From NCBI GenBank assembly GCA_001872605.1, contig MNXM01000278.1, positions 1-34,271 of the forward strand: a stretch of DNA of 34,271 bases, in the 5' to 3' direction. Positions 14,960 to 23,666 of the stretch are shown here, in pieces (the stretch's first letter is position 1; each line of letters starts with the position of its first letter). Source of the stretch: Armatimonadetes bacterium CG2_30_59_28. Its GTDB lineage: Bacteria; Armatimonadota; Abditibacteriia; CG2-30-59-28. Below the pieces are notes generated by a model. That model saw only the letters and a list, made by a program, of their open reading frames with translations, was not told where the DNA came from and searched no databases. The position numbers were made by a program, and so were the translations under genes.

Positions 14960-17947
14960 TCAAGGAATCGCGGTGATTTCCAGCAATCGCATGCGTTTCG
15001 CTGGCACGGGAACATGGAGCCATCCGTCGCGAAGGGGCATGGTTTCAGCACCGAACACATCCGTTGCCTGGCGCTCTCCCGCCAGCTTCAGGCGGTCGGT
15101 TTCAAGCGAGATGTCCACCGAGAGGTTCTCCTTGGAGTAGTTCGACACACACAGCAGCAGCTTCCCCGGTCGCAGGTACCCGCTCACCAGCACGTCTTTG
15201 TTATCGCAGGCAAGTCCGGTGTCGGTTCTCCAGTAGGGCAGGAACACTGTGTCTGCCTCGCCGATACCGAAGGCGACGAGGGCGTCGCGGTATTTCATGA
15301 CGGTGTCGGTGTCGGAGAAGAGGGGCCAGACCATGAGATCGTGTGGGACGACCGCCGTCATGAGTTTTGCGGCGAGGTCTGGATTCTTCATCCATTCAGC
15401 ATTCATCTTGAACTGCGGGATGAATGCCACCGGGATGCCCCACGCCTGGGGGGAGTACCCGGCGCGCAGTTGGGCAGGGGTGATGTTCTCCGTGGAGTCG
15501 GGGTTCTTTGCGACATCGTTGTGGCGGTCTTCTGCAAGGAGTAGGCAGTCGCCAAACGTCGGCAAGGGAGGGACGCGTCCGCCGCTGATGTGATAGTTCA
15601 CCCAGAACGGTTTGCCGGTCTCGGCGAGGACTTCTCGAATTCGGCGGTAAGTCTCCAGCCGGGCGCGCAGGGAGTAGGTGAGACGACGCTTGCCGTCCGG
15701 CCCCACGTAGCCGCAGCCGTGGCTTTCATTCATACAACCGTAAGGCCACATATCGTCAAGGTAAATGCCGTTGCTTCCATACTCGCGCACCAGGTGGCTG
15801 ACGTACCACGCGAACCAGTCGCCGAACGGGCCTCGATGGCAGGCGCTAACGTTGCACACCGGGCCGTATCGGCACCCCCGCGCCGCGGGTGAGCAGCGCA
15901 TCTCGTCGTAGTTCATCAGGAAGTCACCGTGGTTCTCCGGGAGGAACGTCGTGTCGGTGTAGGGTGTGCAGAGAAGTCCGAAGGACTTGGCGCGGTCAAG
16001 CATCTCCCGGAATTCTCCGGGGTCCTTCGGGAGAGTGCTGGTAAAGTAGTCGTGATAGGTGTAGAGGTAACAGACCTTTCCCCGTGGGGTCTTCCCTTCC
16101 ACTTCAAGGCGAGGGTAGGGGCGCTTACGCAGCTCCAGGAAGAACTTCGAGATCTCGTTGGACGAAATCCACTGGTACTGCCGCCAATCCGGTTGCAGCG
16201 GCCGGATCGGAGTTGCCTGCACGCCGAACTCGATGGTGAAGGGTTTGTCCACCTGTCGCGGCTTGCGGACGATATTCATGCTGAGGACGACTTCGCTGCC
16301 GCGTCGCGCAAGCGTTAACGCGTTCTCACCGTCGATATCCCAGTGCTCATCGCTTTCCGCAAACCAACCGATGCCGCGATCCTCCGTCCCGATCCAGAGC
16401 GAGGGCAGGAACTCGCGACTCCAGATTGTCCCGTCTCCTGCTGGCAGGGCATCGTAGCCGAGCCGTTTCTCGTCGACGCGCCCAAGCCCGATATAGGCGA
16501 GGTACTTTGCCAGTTCTGCCGCAATCGGGACCTCGATGCTCAACCGATCAAGCTGCATCGGTTTCTGTGGTTGGAACTCAACGGTCGTCCACACAGTGGC
16601 GTCGTAGCGAGCGGTGACTGCCGTGGCGACTTTCAGCGAGGGCGATGTCGCGTCGCCGGTGAAGCGCGCTTCGGTGTGCGAGCTGGCAAATCGTTTCAGT
16701 TGACCCGGAGCAAATGGAAGCGAACTTCCCGCAGTGTTAGCCTTGATCCGCACGGGAGCGGCCAGCAAGTCCTGATTCATGGCGCGCGCTTTAGTCATAA
16801 GTCCGTCGCCGCCGAACGCGTACTCAGGGATGACGCACTTTACTCCGGTGGCGGTTGTGATGATGGGCTTGAATGGTGGCAGGACGGTGTCCGCTTTCCC
16901 CACTTTCTTCGCGGTCTTCCAAGTGTCCTTCGTCTCTTCTGACACGGTAAGCGCTTCCGCCGCGACCGCCTTGCCTCCGGACATTAGGTCAAGCCGCGCC
17001 TGGTATCGTCCCATCGGCAGGGAGGTCAGGTCGAAGTCAAAGGAGGTGAAAGTTCCCTTGAGTGGGTAGTCTTTGCTGGCAGTGGGTTTGTGTGCGCCTT
17101 CCGGTGTGAAAGACAATCGGGCACTGTCGAGGATGGGTTGTCCCAGCGCGTCATTGTAGACGTGCGCCAGGACGCGATGCGCCAACACCGCTTGAGTCAT
17201 CATGACTCCCGGCACGTCACGGGGTGTCTCCGAAGGTGGCGGCAAGGTTGACTTGTCCGCCAGCGTGGCAACCTCATGTGGCGCGAGCATTCGGTTGAAG
17301 ATCATCGCATCGTCGATGACCGTCTTGCCACCGGTCTTCTGCCAGTCGCCGCCAAATCGGACGGTGGGCTTCAGTGGCAGGTTGGTCATGGGAGTTCCGG
17401 CCAGCGAATTGACAAGCTCCCCGTCGATGTAGAGGCGCATGCCCTCGAACCGTGTCCAGGTGCAGGCGATGTGGTGCCATTGCCCCGGCTTCCATTCGTT
17501 GATGGGTTTGTAGATGTAGATCTTCCCGCGTGCCCCGTCCTCCGGGTCGAGATAGAAGGTCAACCCCCAAGTGACGTTCGAATACTTGTACAGGCTGAAG
17601 AGTCCCTGCTCGCCCGGCCATGCATTGAAGAAGATGTGGTTCTGTTTGTCGTCGCCCTGCCAGTTGAGCGGCTTCACCCAGAGGGCGACACTGCCGCGCT
17701 CGACGTTGAAGTTCCCCTTTGTTTCGTACTCCACTCCCGCAGCGCCGTCAACGTCGCCGACGATCACCCCCCGTCCGACACGCCCTTCAGTGAACTTCGG
17801 TTTGCCGACGCCCGTTCCCTGCTTATTGCCGCTGGCTTCAGAAGCGTTGAGGGTGTCCTCGAAGGTCGCATGGAACGTGAGTCCTGGCGGGATGCCCGCC
17901 CATGCCATGCTGGAGCAAAGTCCGACAATCAGCGGGAGCGGCATCAT
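14960..17947 (-). CDS. Secreted LamG/concanavalin-A-like domain protein with glycoside-hydrolase-like region (DUF6067-like)
   Basis: Signal-like MMPLPLIVGLCSSMAWA; LamG: GLTFHATFEDTLNA...GSVALWVKPLNWQ...WHHIACTWTRFEGMRLYIDGELVNS...VIDDAMIFNRMLAPHEV; then LWIGTEDRGIGWFAESDEHWDID and a TIM-barrel-like segment (YGSNGIYLDDMWPYGCMNE). A GTG just upstream, overlapping the corA stop, is an alternative start. Confidence 0.8.
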   Translation of the reverse strand: MMPLPLIVGLCSSMAWAGIPPGLTFHATFEDTLNASEASGNKQGTGVGKPKFTEGRVGRGVIVGDVDGAAGVEYETKGNFNVERGSVALWVKPLNWQGDDKQNHIFFNAWPGEQGLFSLYKYSNVTWGLTFYLDPEDGARGKIYIYKPINEWKPGQWHHIACTWTRFEGMRLYIDGELVNSLAGTPMTNLPLKPTVRFGGDWQKTGGKTVIDDAMIFNRMLAPHEVATLADKSTLPPPSETPRDVPGVMMTQAVLAHRVLAHVYNDALGQPILDSARLSFTPEGAHKPTASKDYPLKGTFTSFDFDLTSLPMGRYQARLDLMSGGKAVAAEALTVSEETKDTWKTAKKVGKADTVLPPFKPIITTATGVKCVIPEYAFGGDGLMTKARAMNQDLLAAPVRIKANTAGSSLPFAPGQLKRFASSHTEARFTGDATSPSLKVATAVTARYDATVWTTVEFQPQKPMQLDRLSIEVPIAAELAKYLAYIGLGRVDEKRLGYDALPAGDGTIWSREFLPSLWIGTEDRGIGWFAESDEHWDIDGENALTLARRGSEVVLSMNIVRKPRQVDKPFTIEFGVQATPIRPLQPDWRQYQWISSNEISKFFLELRKRPYPRLEVEGKTPRGKVCYLYTYHDYFTSTLPKDPGEFREMLDRAKSFGLLCTPYTDTTFLPENHGDFLMNYDEMRCSPAARGCRYGPVCNVSACHRGPFGDWFAWYVSHLVREYGSNGIYLDDMWPYGCMNESHGCGYVGPDGKRRLTYSLRARLETYRRIREVLAETGKPFWVNYHISGGRVPPLPTFGDCLLLAEDRHNDVAKNPDSTENITPAQLRAGYSPQAWGIPVAFIPQFKMNAEWMKNPDLAAKLMTAVVPHDLMVWPLFSDTDTVMKYRDALVAFGIGEADTVFLPYWRTDTGLACDNKDVLVSGYLRPGKLLLCVSNYSKENLSVDISLETDRLKLAGERQATDVFGAETMPLRDGWLHVPVPAKRMRLLEITAIP

Positions 17948-17973
17948 TCCGCTCCTCAGGATTCCAGTTGTTG

Positions 17974-19038
17974 TCACAGCCACTTTTTTCTCCGAAAGAT
18001 TGCCAGCATAAGAAGACTGATGGCGATCATAAAGGCCCACAGCGCCGGATATGCCCACGTCCAGCGCAGCTCTGGCATGAAGTGGAAATTCATTCCATAG
18101 ACACCCGCCAGAAACGTGAGAGGGATGAAAATGGTGGAGATGATGGTCAAAACCTTCATGACGGAGTTCATCCGGTTGCTGATGGCCGAAAGGTAGATGT
18201 CGTGCATCCCGGCCAGCATCTCCCGCGCCGTCTCAACCGTCTCGATGACCTGAATGGTGTGGTCGTAGACATCGCGCAGGTAGGGCTGTGTCTCTTCCGC
18301 GACGAACCGGCTTTCCCCGCGCTCCATGCGGTTGATGACTTCCCGCAGCGGCCAGATGGAGCGTCGGAAGAAGAGCATCTCACGACGAAGCTCGTGAATC
18401 TGGTGCAGGTCCTCAGGTCCCGGGTCCGCCAGCACGTCGTCTTCGAGATCCTCGATTCTCTCACCCAGTTCCTCCAACACGACGAAGTAATTATCCACTA
18501 CGGCATCCAATAGGGCGTAGACGAGGTAGTCAGCCCCACCGCCGCGCAGCCGAGGATTGCCGTCTCGGAGTCGCTGCCGGACAGGATCAAAGCCGTCGCC
18601 CTCGATCTCCTGAAACGAGAGGACGTACCCGTGGCCGAGGACAAAGCTGATCTGCTCGGTAACGGTGCCTCCGGACTCCGGGCACCGGGAAAGGTCTTTA
18701 ACGACCAGAAACAGGTAGTCGCCGTAGTTGTCCAGCTTGGCGCGCTGTCCGGTGTTCAATATGTCTTCTACCAGCAGGTGATGTAGCCCAAACATCTCGC
18801 CGATGCGTTGAAGAATCCCGGTGTCGTGAATCCCATCGACGTTGACCCATGTGACCCCCTCGAATCCCTCCGGGGGGAGGCACTCGCTCACATCTGCCAC
18901 TTCAGATTCTTCATAGTGGGTCTCGTTGTAGCGAACGACAGTGATTCGAGCTTGTTCAGCTTTTCGTCCGCCCACGTGGACAAGGCTGCCCGGCGGCATG
19001 CCTGCTTTGCGTGAGATATCCTGCGCGAGGCGTGTCAC
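17974..19038 (-). CDS. corA: Magnesium/cobalt transport protein CorA
   Basis: YGMNF signature in FLAGVYGMNFHFMPELRWTWAYPALWAFMIAISLLMLAIFRRKKWL; GVTWVNVDGIHD; coiled-coil arm. Confidence 0.96.
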   Translation of the reverse strand: MTRLAQDISRKAGMPPGSLVHVGGRKAEQARITVVRYNETHYEESEVADVSECLPPEGFEGVTWVNVDGIHDTGILQRIGEMFGLHHLLVEDILNTGQRAKLDNYGDYLFLVVKDLSRCPESGGTVTEQISFVLGHGYVLSFQEIEGDGFDPVRQRLRDGNPRLRGGGADYLVYALLDAVVDNYFVVLEELGERIEDLEDDVLADPGPEDLHQIHELRREMLFFRRSIWPLREVINRMERGESRFVAEETQPYLRDVYDHTIQVIETVETAREMLAGMHDIYLSAISNRMNSVMKVLTIISTIFIPLTFLAGVYGMNFHFMPELRWTWAYPALWAFMIAISLLMLAIFRRKKWL

Positions 19039-19133
19039 TGTGCTTTCACCTCAGACAACGACTGTTCGGGAAACTCTTGTAAGATTATCTGTCCTGTTTG
19101 TGTGCGTCAACCGGTATCAACGGTATTCGTGGG

Positions 19134-19174
19134 TTAGAGCTCCCGCTCTGACAATCAATGACAAAGCTGGAGCT
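19134..19174. repeat. Degenerate copy of the AGGATAAAGCTCCAGCTTTGTC palindromic repeat
   Basis: ttagagctcccgctctgacaatcaatgacaaagctggagct; the right half matches the family exactly, the left half is degraded. Confidence 0.7.
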
Positions 19175-19261
19175 GTGCCCTTCGGCAGCATGGTATTGAC
19201 GCATTCCTGCCGAGAGTCTATCATCCTTTGCCGAACACGCACCAACGACCAGGAGTTAAGA

Positions 19262-20152
19262 ATGCACAATATACCGGTTCTCCACGTTTGCGGAACTTCG
19301 CTGGCGGCGGCGTATGAGAAGGCGCTGATCGCGCTGCACGCGAACGGCATCCCTTTCCGCACGCAGTATGACAAACCGGGCGACCCGCTGAGCCTCGATT
19401 GCACCATGAACATCACCGTCCTCGACCCTCTCTCGGAACCGATGATCCACAAAGCCTTCCCCGGCGGGATCGAGGACCTGCGCGAGTATGTAATGGAGCT
19501 TCAGGGGGCCAAAGACCACTGGGTCAAGAACATGAACGACCCGGACGATACCCGATGGGAATACACCTACCATCAGCGGCTTCAGGCTTACGGGATGTGG
19601 CATGAGCTGCGCGACGGGAAACCCACCGAGGCGGGCCTGATGAAGATCGACCAGATTGAGGCAGTCATCAGCAAGCTGGTCGCCCAACCCTTCACGCGCC
19701 AGGCGCAGATGATTACCTGGATGCCCAACATCGACCTCGACTGCTATGACCCTCCGTGCCTCCAGTCCGTGTGGTATCGCATCATCGAAGATGAGAAGAC
19801 CGGCGACTACTGGCTGAACTGCAACATTCGTTTCCGCAGCAACGATGCCTGGGGCGCGAACTTCATGAACATGTTCGGGTTCATCCTGTTCAGCCGGGAA
19901 GTCATCGCGGACGAAGTGCAGAAACAATCCGGGAAGTCCGTCCGGTTGGCCCGCCTCAACTGGCACGCCGACTCTTGGCACATCTACGGAAAAGACATCG
20001 CCGATGCGCGCGCCCGTCTGTTCGACCGCATCGAGTCGACCACCTTCGAGCAGCGCGTCTACAACTTCTCCGGCTCCATGATTCGGGAAATTTATGACGA
20101 AGCGGAAGCCGCGATTCGAAACAAGATCGCAGAATACGACCGCACGCACTGA
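19262..20152 (+). CDS. Thymidylate synthase-like protein
   Basis: Candidate catalytic Cys in DPPCLQSVWYRI, RSNDAWGANFMN aligning with ThyA RSxDxxLGxPFN, DSWHIY resembling the ThyA D-x-H-x-Y motif. RBS aggag before ATG 19262. Confidence 0.72.
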   Translation: MHNIPVLHVCGTSLAAAYEKALIALHANGIPFRTQYDKPGDPLSLDCTMNITVLDPLSEPMIHKAFPGGIEDLREYVMELQGAKDHWVKNMNDPDDTRWEYTYHQRLQAYGMWHELRDGKPTEAGLMKIDQIEAVISKLVAQPFTRQAQMITWMPNIDLDCYDPPCLQSVWYRIIEDEKTGDYWLNCNIRFRSNDAWGANFMNMFGFILFSREVIADEVQKQSGKSVRLARLNWHADSWHIYGKDIADARARLFDRIESTTFEQRVYNFSGSMIREIYDEAEAAIRNKIAEYDRTH

Positions 20153-20519
20153 AGACCCGGCCGCGGCACATCGGAACCGCGTCAGGAACAGCCCCACCGA
20201 CAACCCCCGCAGCAGAATCATCCCGCAATCACGCGTTGTCTTGACATTCAATTTTCGGGGGAATTCCCGGGCCGTTGCCTTTAGGACGGATGTCCCGATA
20301 AAGGTTCCGCTGGGGATACATATCCACAGCGAACGAGATCACCTTGTGGGGTGCACCAAATCACCCAATATCTATGGCTCCGGCACCCGCTCCCCTGAAC
20401 TCATCAGCCGCCACAACTGACACGCCCGGGCGCGCGCTGCCTGCTCGAACGGGTGGGCTTCGGCGGCAACCTGCCCGCAGGACGGCGGGCGGGCGGATGA
20501 TGCGATAATCTCCCGCAGT

Positions 20520-20643
20520 GGGTGCGTCCCGTGATTACGGGGGTATCTGACCTGTACACTATTACCCGTACCCGTAGGATAAAGCTCCAGCTTTGTCGTC
20601 CGGTGAATCTGCTGATTGACAAAGCTGGAGCTTTATCCTACGG
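20520..20643. repeat. Palindromic repeat copy 1: degenerate outer left arm (20520-20540) plus 26-bp inner inverted repeat (20572-20597 / 20618-20643)
   Basis: ccgtaggataaagctccagctttgtc ... gacaaagctggagctttatcctacgg, exact reverse complements; outer arm gggtgcgtcccgtgattacgg is 18/21 identical to copy 2. Confidence 0.92.
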
Positions 20644-20730
20644 CGGAAAACGTGGACTTCATCGACTGCGCAAGAATCTCGATTGTCTCGATTGCCGAGC
20701 AAACCGGCGCTTTGGCCCTCAACAAAGTTG

Positions 20731-20759
20731 TTGACGCCGCCCGACCTTTGTCGGATAAT
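20731..20759 (+). promoter_or_regulatory. Sigma70-like promoter for the cytidylate-kinase-like gene
   Basis: TTGACG - 17 nt - GATAAT, about 40 nt before ATG 20798. Confidence 0.6.
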
Positions 20760-20797
20760 CTGAGCGTGACACCGGAATTCGGCAGGGAGGTGATGTC

Positions 20798-21517
20798 ATG
20801 GCTGTTGTCACTGTCTCAAGACAGGTGGGCGCGCTTGGGACTGAAATCTCTGAGCAGGCGGCGAAGTTGCTAAATTATGATCTGGTCGACAAGGACCTGA
20901 TTACGGAGGTTGCGCGCGCGGCGAAGGTTCCCGTAGAGGAGGTCGCCAAGTTCGATGAAGTAGCGGACAGCTCTGTCCGCAGCTTTCTGACGGATCTACT
21001 CGTCGGGCCGGCGAGTTCTGCACCGATGACCGTTCCGGTGTCCTCTTTCGCTTGGGCAATGGATTTCCCCTACGAGTTCCCCGCGGCGCTGGAGCCGCAC
21101 GGGAAGGTGGATGCTTCCGAGGAGGTCCACGTTCTCGACCAGCATGAGTGTCTCCGGTTCGTGCAGCAGATTGTCCAGCATCTCTGGAGACGGGGCGAGG
21201 TTGTCATTGTCGGTCGGGGGGCGCAGCAGATTCTCGCGGAACTGGACGATGTTCTGCATGTGCGGCTGATTGCCTCCGAGGAAACTCGATGCGAACGTTT
21301 GATGCAGATACATCAATGCGACTATCGGGAAGCCCTCAGCTTCGTTCGCCAAAGCGACCGGAGAAGATCGCGGTATCTGCATCGGTTCTATCACGTAGAC
21401 TGGGATGACCCCAATCTCTACCATCTCGTGATCAACACCGAGAAGACCGGAGTCAATCTCGCAGCGGAGATGATTGCCGCGGGGGCTGTGCGCCTCGCCC
21501 ATCTGAACGACAGATGA
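20798..21517 (+). CDS. Cytidylate kinase-like family protein
   Basis: MAVVTVSRQVGALGTEISEQAAKLLNYDLVDKDLITEVARAAKV and VIVGRGAQQILAELDDVLHVRLIASEETRCERLM...YLHRFYHVDWDDPNLYHLVINTEKTGV, typical of the Cytidylate_kin2 family; RBS gggaggtg. Confidence 0.9.
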   Translation: MAVVTVSRQVGALGTEISEQAAKLLNYDLVDKDLITEVARAAKVPVEEVAKFDEVADSSVRSFLTDLLVGPASSAPMTVPVSSFAWAMDFPYEFPAALEPHGKVDASEEVHVLDQHECLRFVQQIVQHLWRRGEVVIVGRGAQQILAELDDVLHVRLIASEETRCERLMQIHQCDYREALSFVRQSDRRRSRYLHRFYHVDWDDPNLYHLVINTEKTGVNLAAEMIAAGAVRLAHLNDR

Positions 21518-21536
21518 ATAAGGCGCCGTCTGAATA

Positions 21537-21699
21537 GGGTGCATCCCGGAATTACGGAGATTGCCGTAGGATAAAGCTCCAGCTTTGTCAGATGCACATT
21601 GGGATTGCGGGAAAGAGGTCTGCCACTGACAAAGCTGGAGCTTTATCCTAAAGCGACAAAGTCGATGCATCCGCTTTTCCGTAATTCCGGGATGCACCC
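21537..21699. repeat. 163-bp MITE-like element with nested inverted repeats (copy 2)
   Basis: Outer 22-bp perfect TIRs GGGTGCATCCCGGAATTACGGA (21537-21558) / TCCGTAATTCCGGGATGCACCC (21678-21699); inner 25-bp perfect IR 21567-21591 / 21626-21650. Confidence 0.92.
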
Positions 21700-21720
21700 C
21701 CTGTCGAACCGTCCGTCGCA

Positions 21721-21864
21721 GTGACTCACCGCGCAAAATTTGTCCTTGTCGATCGTCACGGAGTGATGAGAGGCTTCTATTCTGGGATCGATAGTGAAGA
21801 GATCGGGAAACTGAAGGTTTACACAATGCGGCTGCTGCAAGATAAGTCCCGTCCGGGTGGTTGA
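21721..21864 (+). pseudogene. C-terminal remnant of an SCO1/SenC family protein
   Basis: Reading from gtg 21721: VTHRAKFVLVDRHGVMRGFYSGIDSEEIGKLKVYTMRLLQDKSRPGG*, resembling the SCO C-terminus; the same frame hits a TAA in the adjoining repeat arm. Not in the ORF track. Confidence 0.68.
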
Positions 21865-21876
21865 CACAATATTTAG

Positions 21877-22302
21877 ATGCCGGCAAACATCCATCTCCCC
21901 ACGGTCAGTTCGTTTCTCAAGCTGCTTTGTGCCGTGTTGCAGATCTCCGGGTTTGTGCAGATCCGGCAACACCGCGTAGCCAATCACCGATGGTGCATGA
22001 CCGGCGCGTTTATTGTTTACTGCTTGTTCCTCATCTCCTGCCTAACCTATCATGCGGTCGTTGTCTCAACTGGTTCTCGGGGTCACGGATGGATTCGCCC
22101 GGTGTATTGCACGATTCTCATAACGCACACTGTCCTGGCCGCGGCAATCGTCCCGATGGTCGTCGTCACGCTGCTGCGCGGTCTGAGGCTTGCTGTCGAG
22201 AAGCATCGCCCACTGGCACGGCTGGTGCTCCCTCTGTGGCGATAGGTTTCGCTGTCCGGAATCGCCGTCTACCCTATGCTCTATCGCCTGGGGATGCGTT
22301 GA
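21877..22302 (+). pseudogene. DUF420 family membrane protein interrupted by an in-frame TAG (22243-22245)
   Basis: Upstream of TAG: PTVSSFLKLLCAVLQISGFVQIRQHRVANHRWCMTGAFIVYCLFLISCLTYH...YCTILITHTVLAAAIVPMVVVTLLRGLR...HRPLARLVLPLWR; same frame after TAG: VSLSGIAVYPMLYRLGMR*, completing the usual DUF420 C-terminus. Confidence 0.82.
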
Positions 22303-22410
22303 AGATCGCGGTGGCGAGTGCGAAGGGATGGCGCAAGCTCTCGGAAGCGATCACTCCCTCGTTGGTCAGATTGATTCCCGCTGCATCTGCATCACTGACT
22401 CAACCTCAAC

Positions 22411-22439
22411 TTGACAACCGGGTCAACCTTGATTATCGT
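22411..22439 (+). promoter_or_regulatory. Candidate promoter with overlapping TTGAC/GTCAA inverted repeat
   Basis: TTGACA - 17 nt - TATCGT; ttgac aaccgg gtcaa overlaps the -35. Confidence 0.35.
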
Positions 22440-22546
22440 ATTGTCTGGCGGCGAACTCTGCGAGTTCGAGTTGAAGCCATGCCGTCGGGACCCGTACGGC
22501 GGGTCACACCGACGCCCGTCGACACGGAAGGGGCAGACCATTGAGC

Positions 22547-22744
22547 ATGAACGAACACCTTTCTCCTCCCGCAATCTGCTGTCTCGCGGGAATCCTCCTC
22601 CTTCTCACCGGCGCTGCCGAGAGCTATCTGGGTGCGCGGACCACCAATCGTGGTCGACAGCACGGAGGCTACGGGTTGATATCGGTAGGAGTCGTGTTTC
22701 TCGCTGGCGGTTTGCTGCTGTGGGCTATCGGCGTCGGGCAATAA
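22547..22744 (+). CDS. Small membrane protein, two predicted hydrophobic helices
   Basis: MNEHLSPPAICCLAGILLLLTGAAESYLGARTTNRGRQHGGYGLISVGVVFLAGGLLLWAIGVGQ. Confidence 0.55.
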   Translation: MNEHLSPPAICCLAGILLLLTGAAESYLGARTTNRGRQHGGYGLISVGVVFLAGGLLLWAIGVGQ

Positions 22745-22949
22745 TGGGAGTTGTTCTCGGACGGAAATCTCGCGGGCGTTGTTAGATCGACCGACGCTTC
22801 GGGTATAATGCACACGAAACGAACGCATGGAGGGGGGCGCGCGAAGCAGTTGTCCTTGCACGGATGTCTGTGTTGTTCACGCGGTACCGGTGTCATAATA
22901 TGTCTAACATTTTTCCGAATGCTTCCTTCCATGCACGAGAGGGAGGCGA

Positions 22950-23348
22950 ATGGTGAAGAAGAGGGTACTTGTCGTTGAGGACGACCTGCCAACCAGGCAA
23001 CTATTGAATCTGTGGCTCACGGGAGAGGGTTACGAAGTTCGGTTCGCCATGAATGAGAGCTCCACGCTCGAGGCGGCAGAGAAGTGGGATCCAGACCTTA
23101 TGTTGATTGACGTTCTCTTGCCGGACGAATTGGGCTTCGAGATCTGCGAGTCCGTCCGTGAAAGGACGTCGGTACCGGTTATGGTCATGACGGCTCGGAC
23201 CATCGACGCGGATCGCGACGCGGCCTTCGCCGCGGGGGCGGACGATTTCATCCAAAAGCCGTTCGACTGGTCGGACCTGATGGAACGCGTGAGAAGACTC
23301 CTGCAGGGAGCGACCGTTGAGCGCTTGTCCATGGCCGCATCCACCTGA
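22950..23348 (+). CDS. Stand-alone response regulator receiver domain
   Basis: RVLVVEDDLPTRQLL, DPDLMLIDVLLPDELGFEICE (phospho-Asp), VPVMVMTAR, GADDFIQKPFDWSDLMERV; no output domain. Confidence 0.95.
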   Translation: MVKKRVLVVEDDLPTRQLLNLWLTGEGYEVRFAMNESSTLEAAEKWDPDLMLIDVLLPDELGFEICESVRERTSVPVMVMTARTIDADRDAAFAAGADDFIQKPFDWSDLMERVRRLLQGATVERLSMAAST

Positions 23349-23462
23349 ATGCCTGTTGGACCGACGTGTCGGTTATTCTACCAATTCTGCCCGTCCGGGG
23401 GGGATCCTCTCCTGTAAAGCTCGTTTGTAGAAGTGAAAAGAGAAGATGCATAGGGAGGACGC

Positions 23463-23630
23463 GTGAGGAAACTAATCCTTGGAATCGTGTGCCTGTTATT
23501 CCTCAGCACTTCGGTGATTCTTCCCGGCTGCGGTAAACGTGCTGAAGATTCCGCCGCCAAGAACGCTCTCAAGTGGAAGAAGAGCAAAGAGGGCGAACTG
23601 ACCGGCGATGACGCGGAAAGGGGCGAGTAG
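23463..23630 (+). CDS. Small lipoprotein (55 aa, GTG start)
   Basis: M(V)RKLILGIVCLLFLSTSVILPGCGKRAEDSAAKNALKWKKSKEGELTGDDAERGE*; lipobox LPGC; RBS ggagg at about 23454. Absent from the ORF track. Confidence 0.7.
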   Translation: MRKLILGIVCLLFLSTSVILPGCGKRAEDSAAKNALKWKKSKEGELTGDDAERGE

Positions 23631-23666
23631 GCGAGGCGCTCGTGGTGCAGAGAATCGCCGATTCCC

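Noticed and set aside
19256-20251. 331-aa minus-strand ORF opposite the TS-like gene
   Set aside because: Antisense shadow; the plus-strand gene has RBS and catalytic-like motifs.
20225-20420. Possible cytochrome-oxidase-related fragment upstream of the repeat (DVPIKVPLGIHIHSERDHLVGC...)
   Set aside because: No convincing match to COX2 or SCO N-terminal motifs; left unannotated.
21537-21699. CRISPR-like array
   Set aside because: Inverted, nested arms and few scattered copies; no regularly spaced direct repeats and no cas genes.
20996-21886. 296-aa minus-strand ORF spanning the palindromic element
   Set aside because: Antisense to the cytidylate-kinase-like gene and crosses repeat DNA; not a plausible protein.
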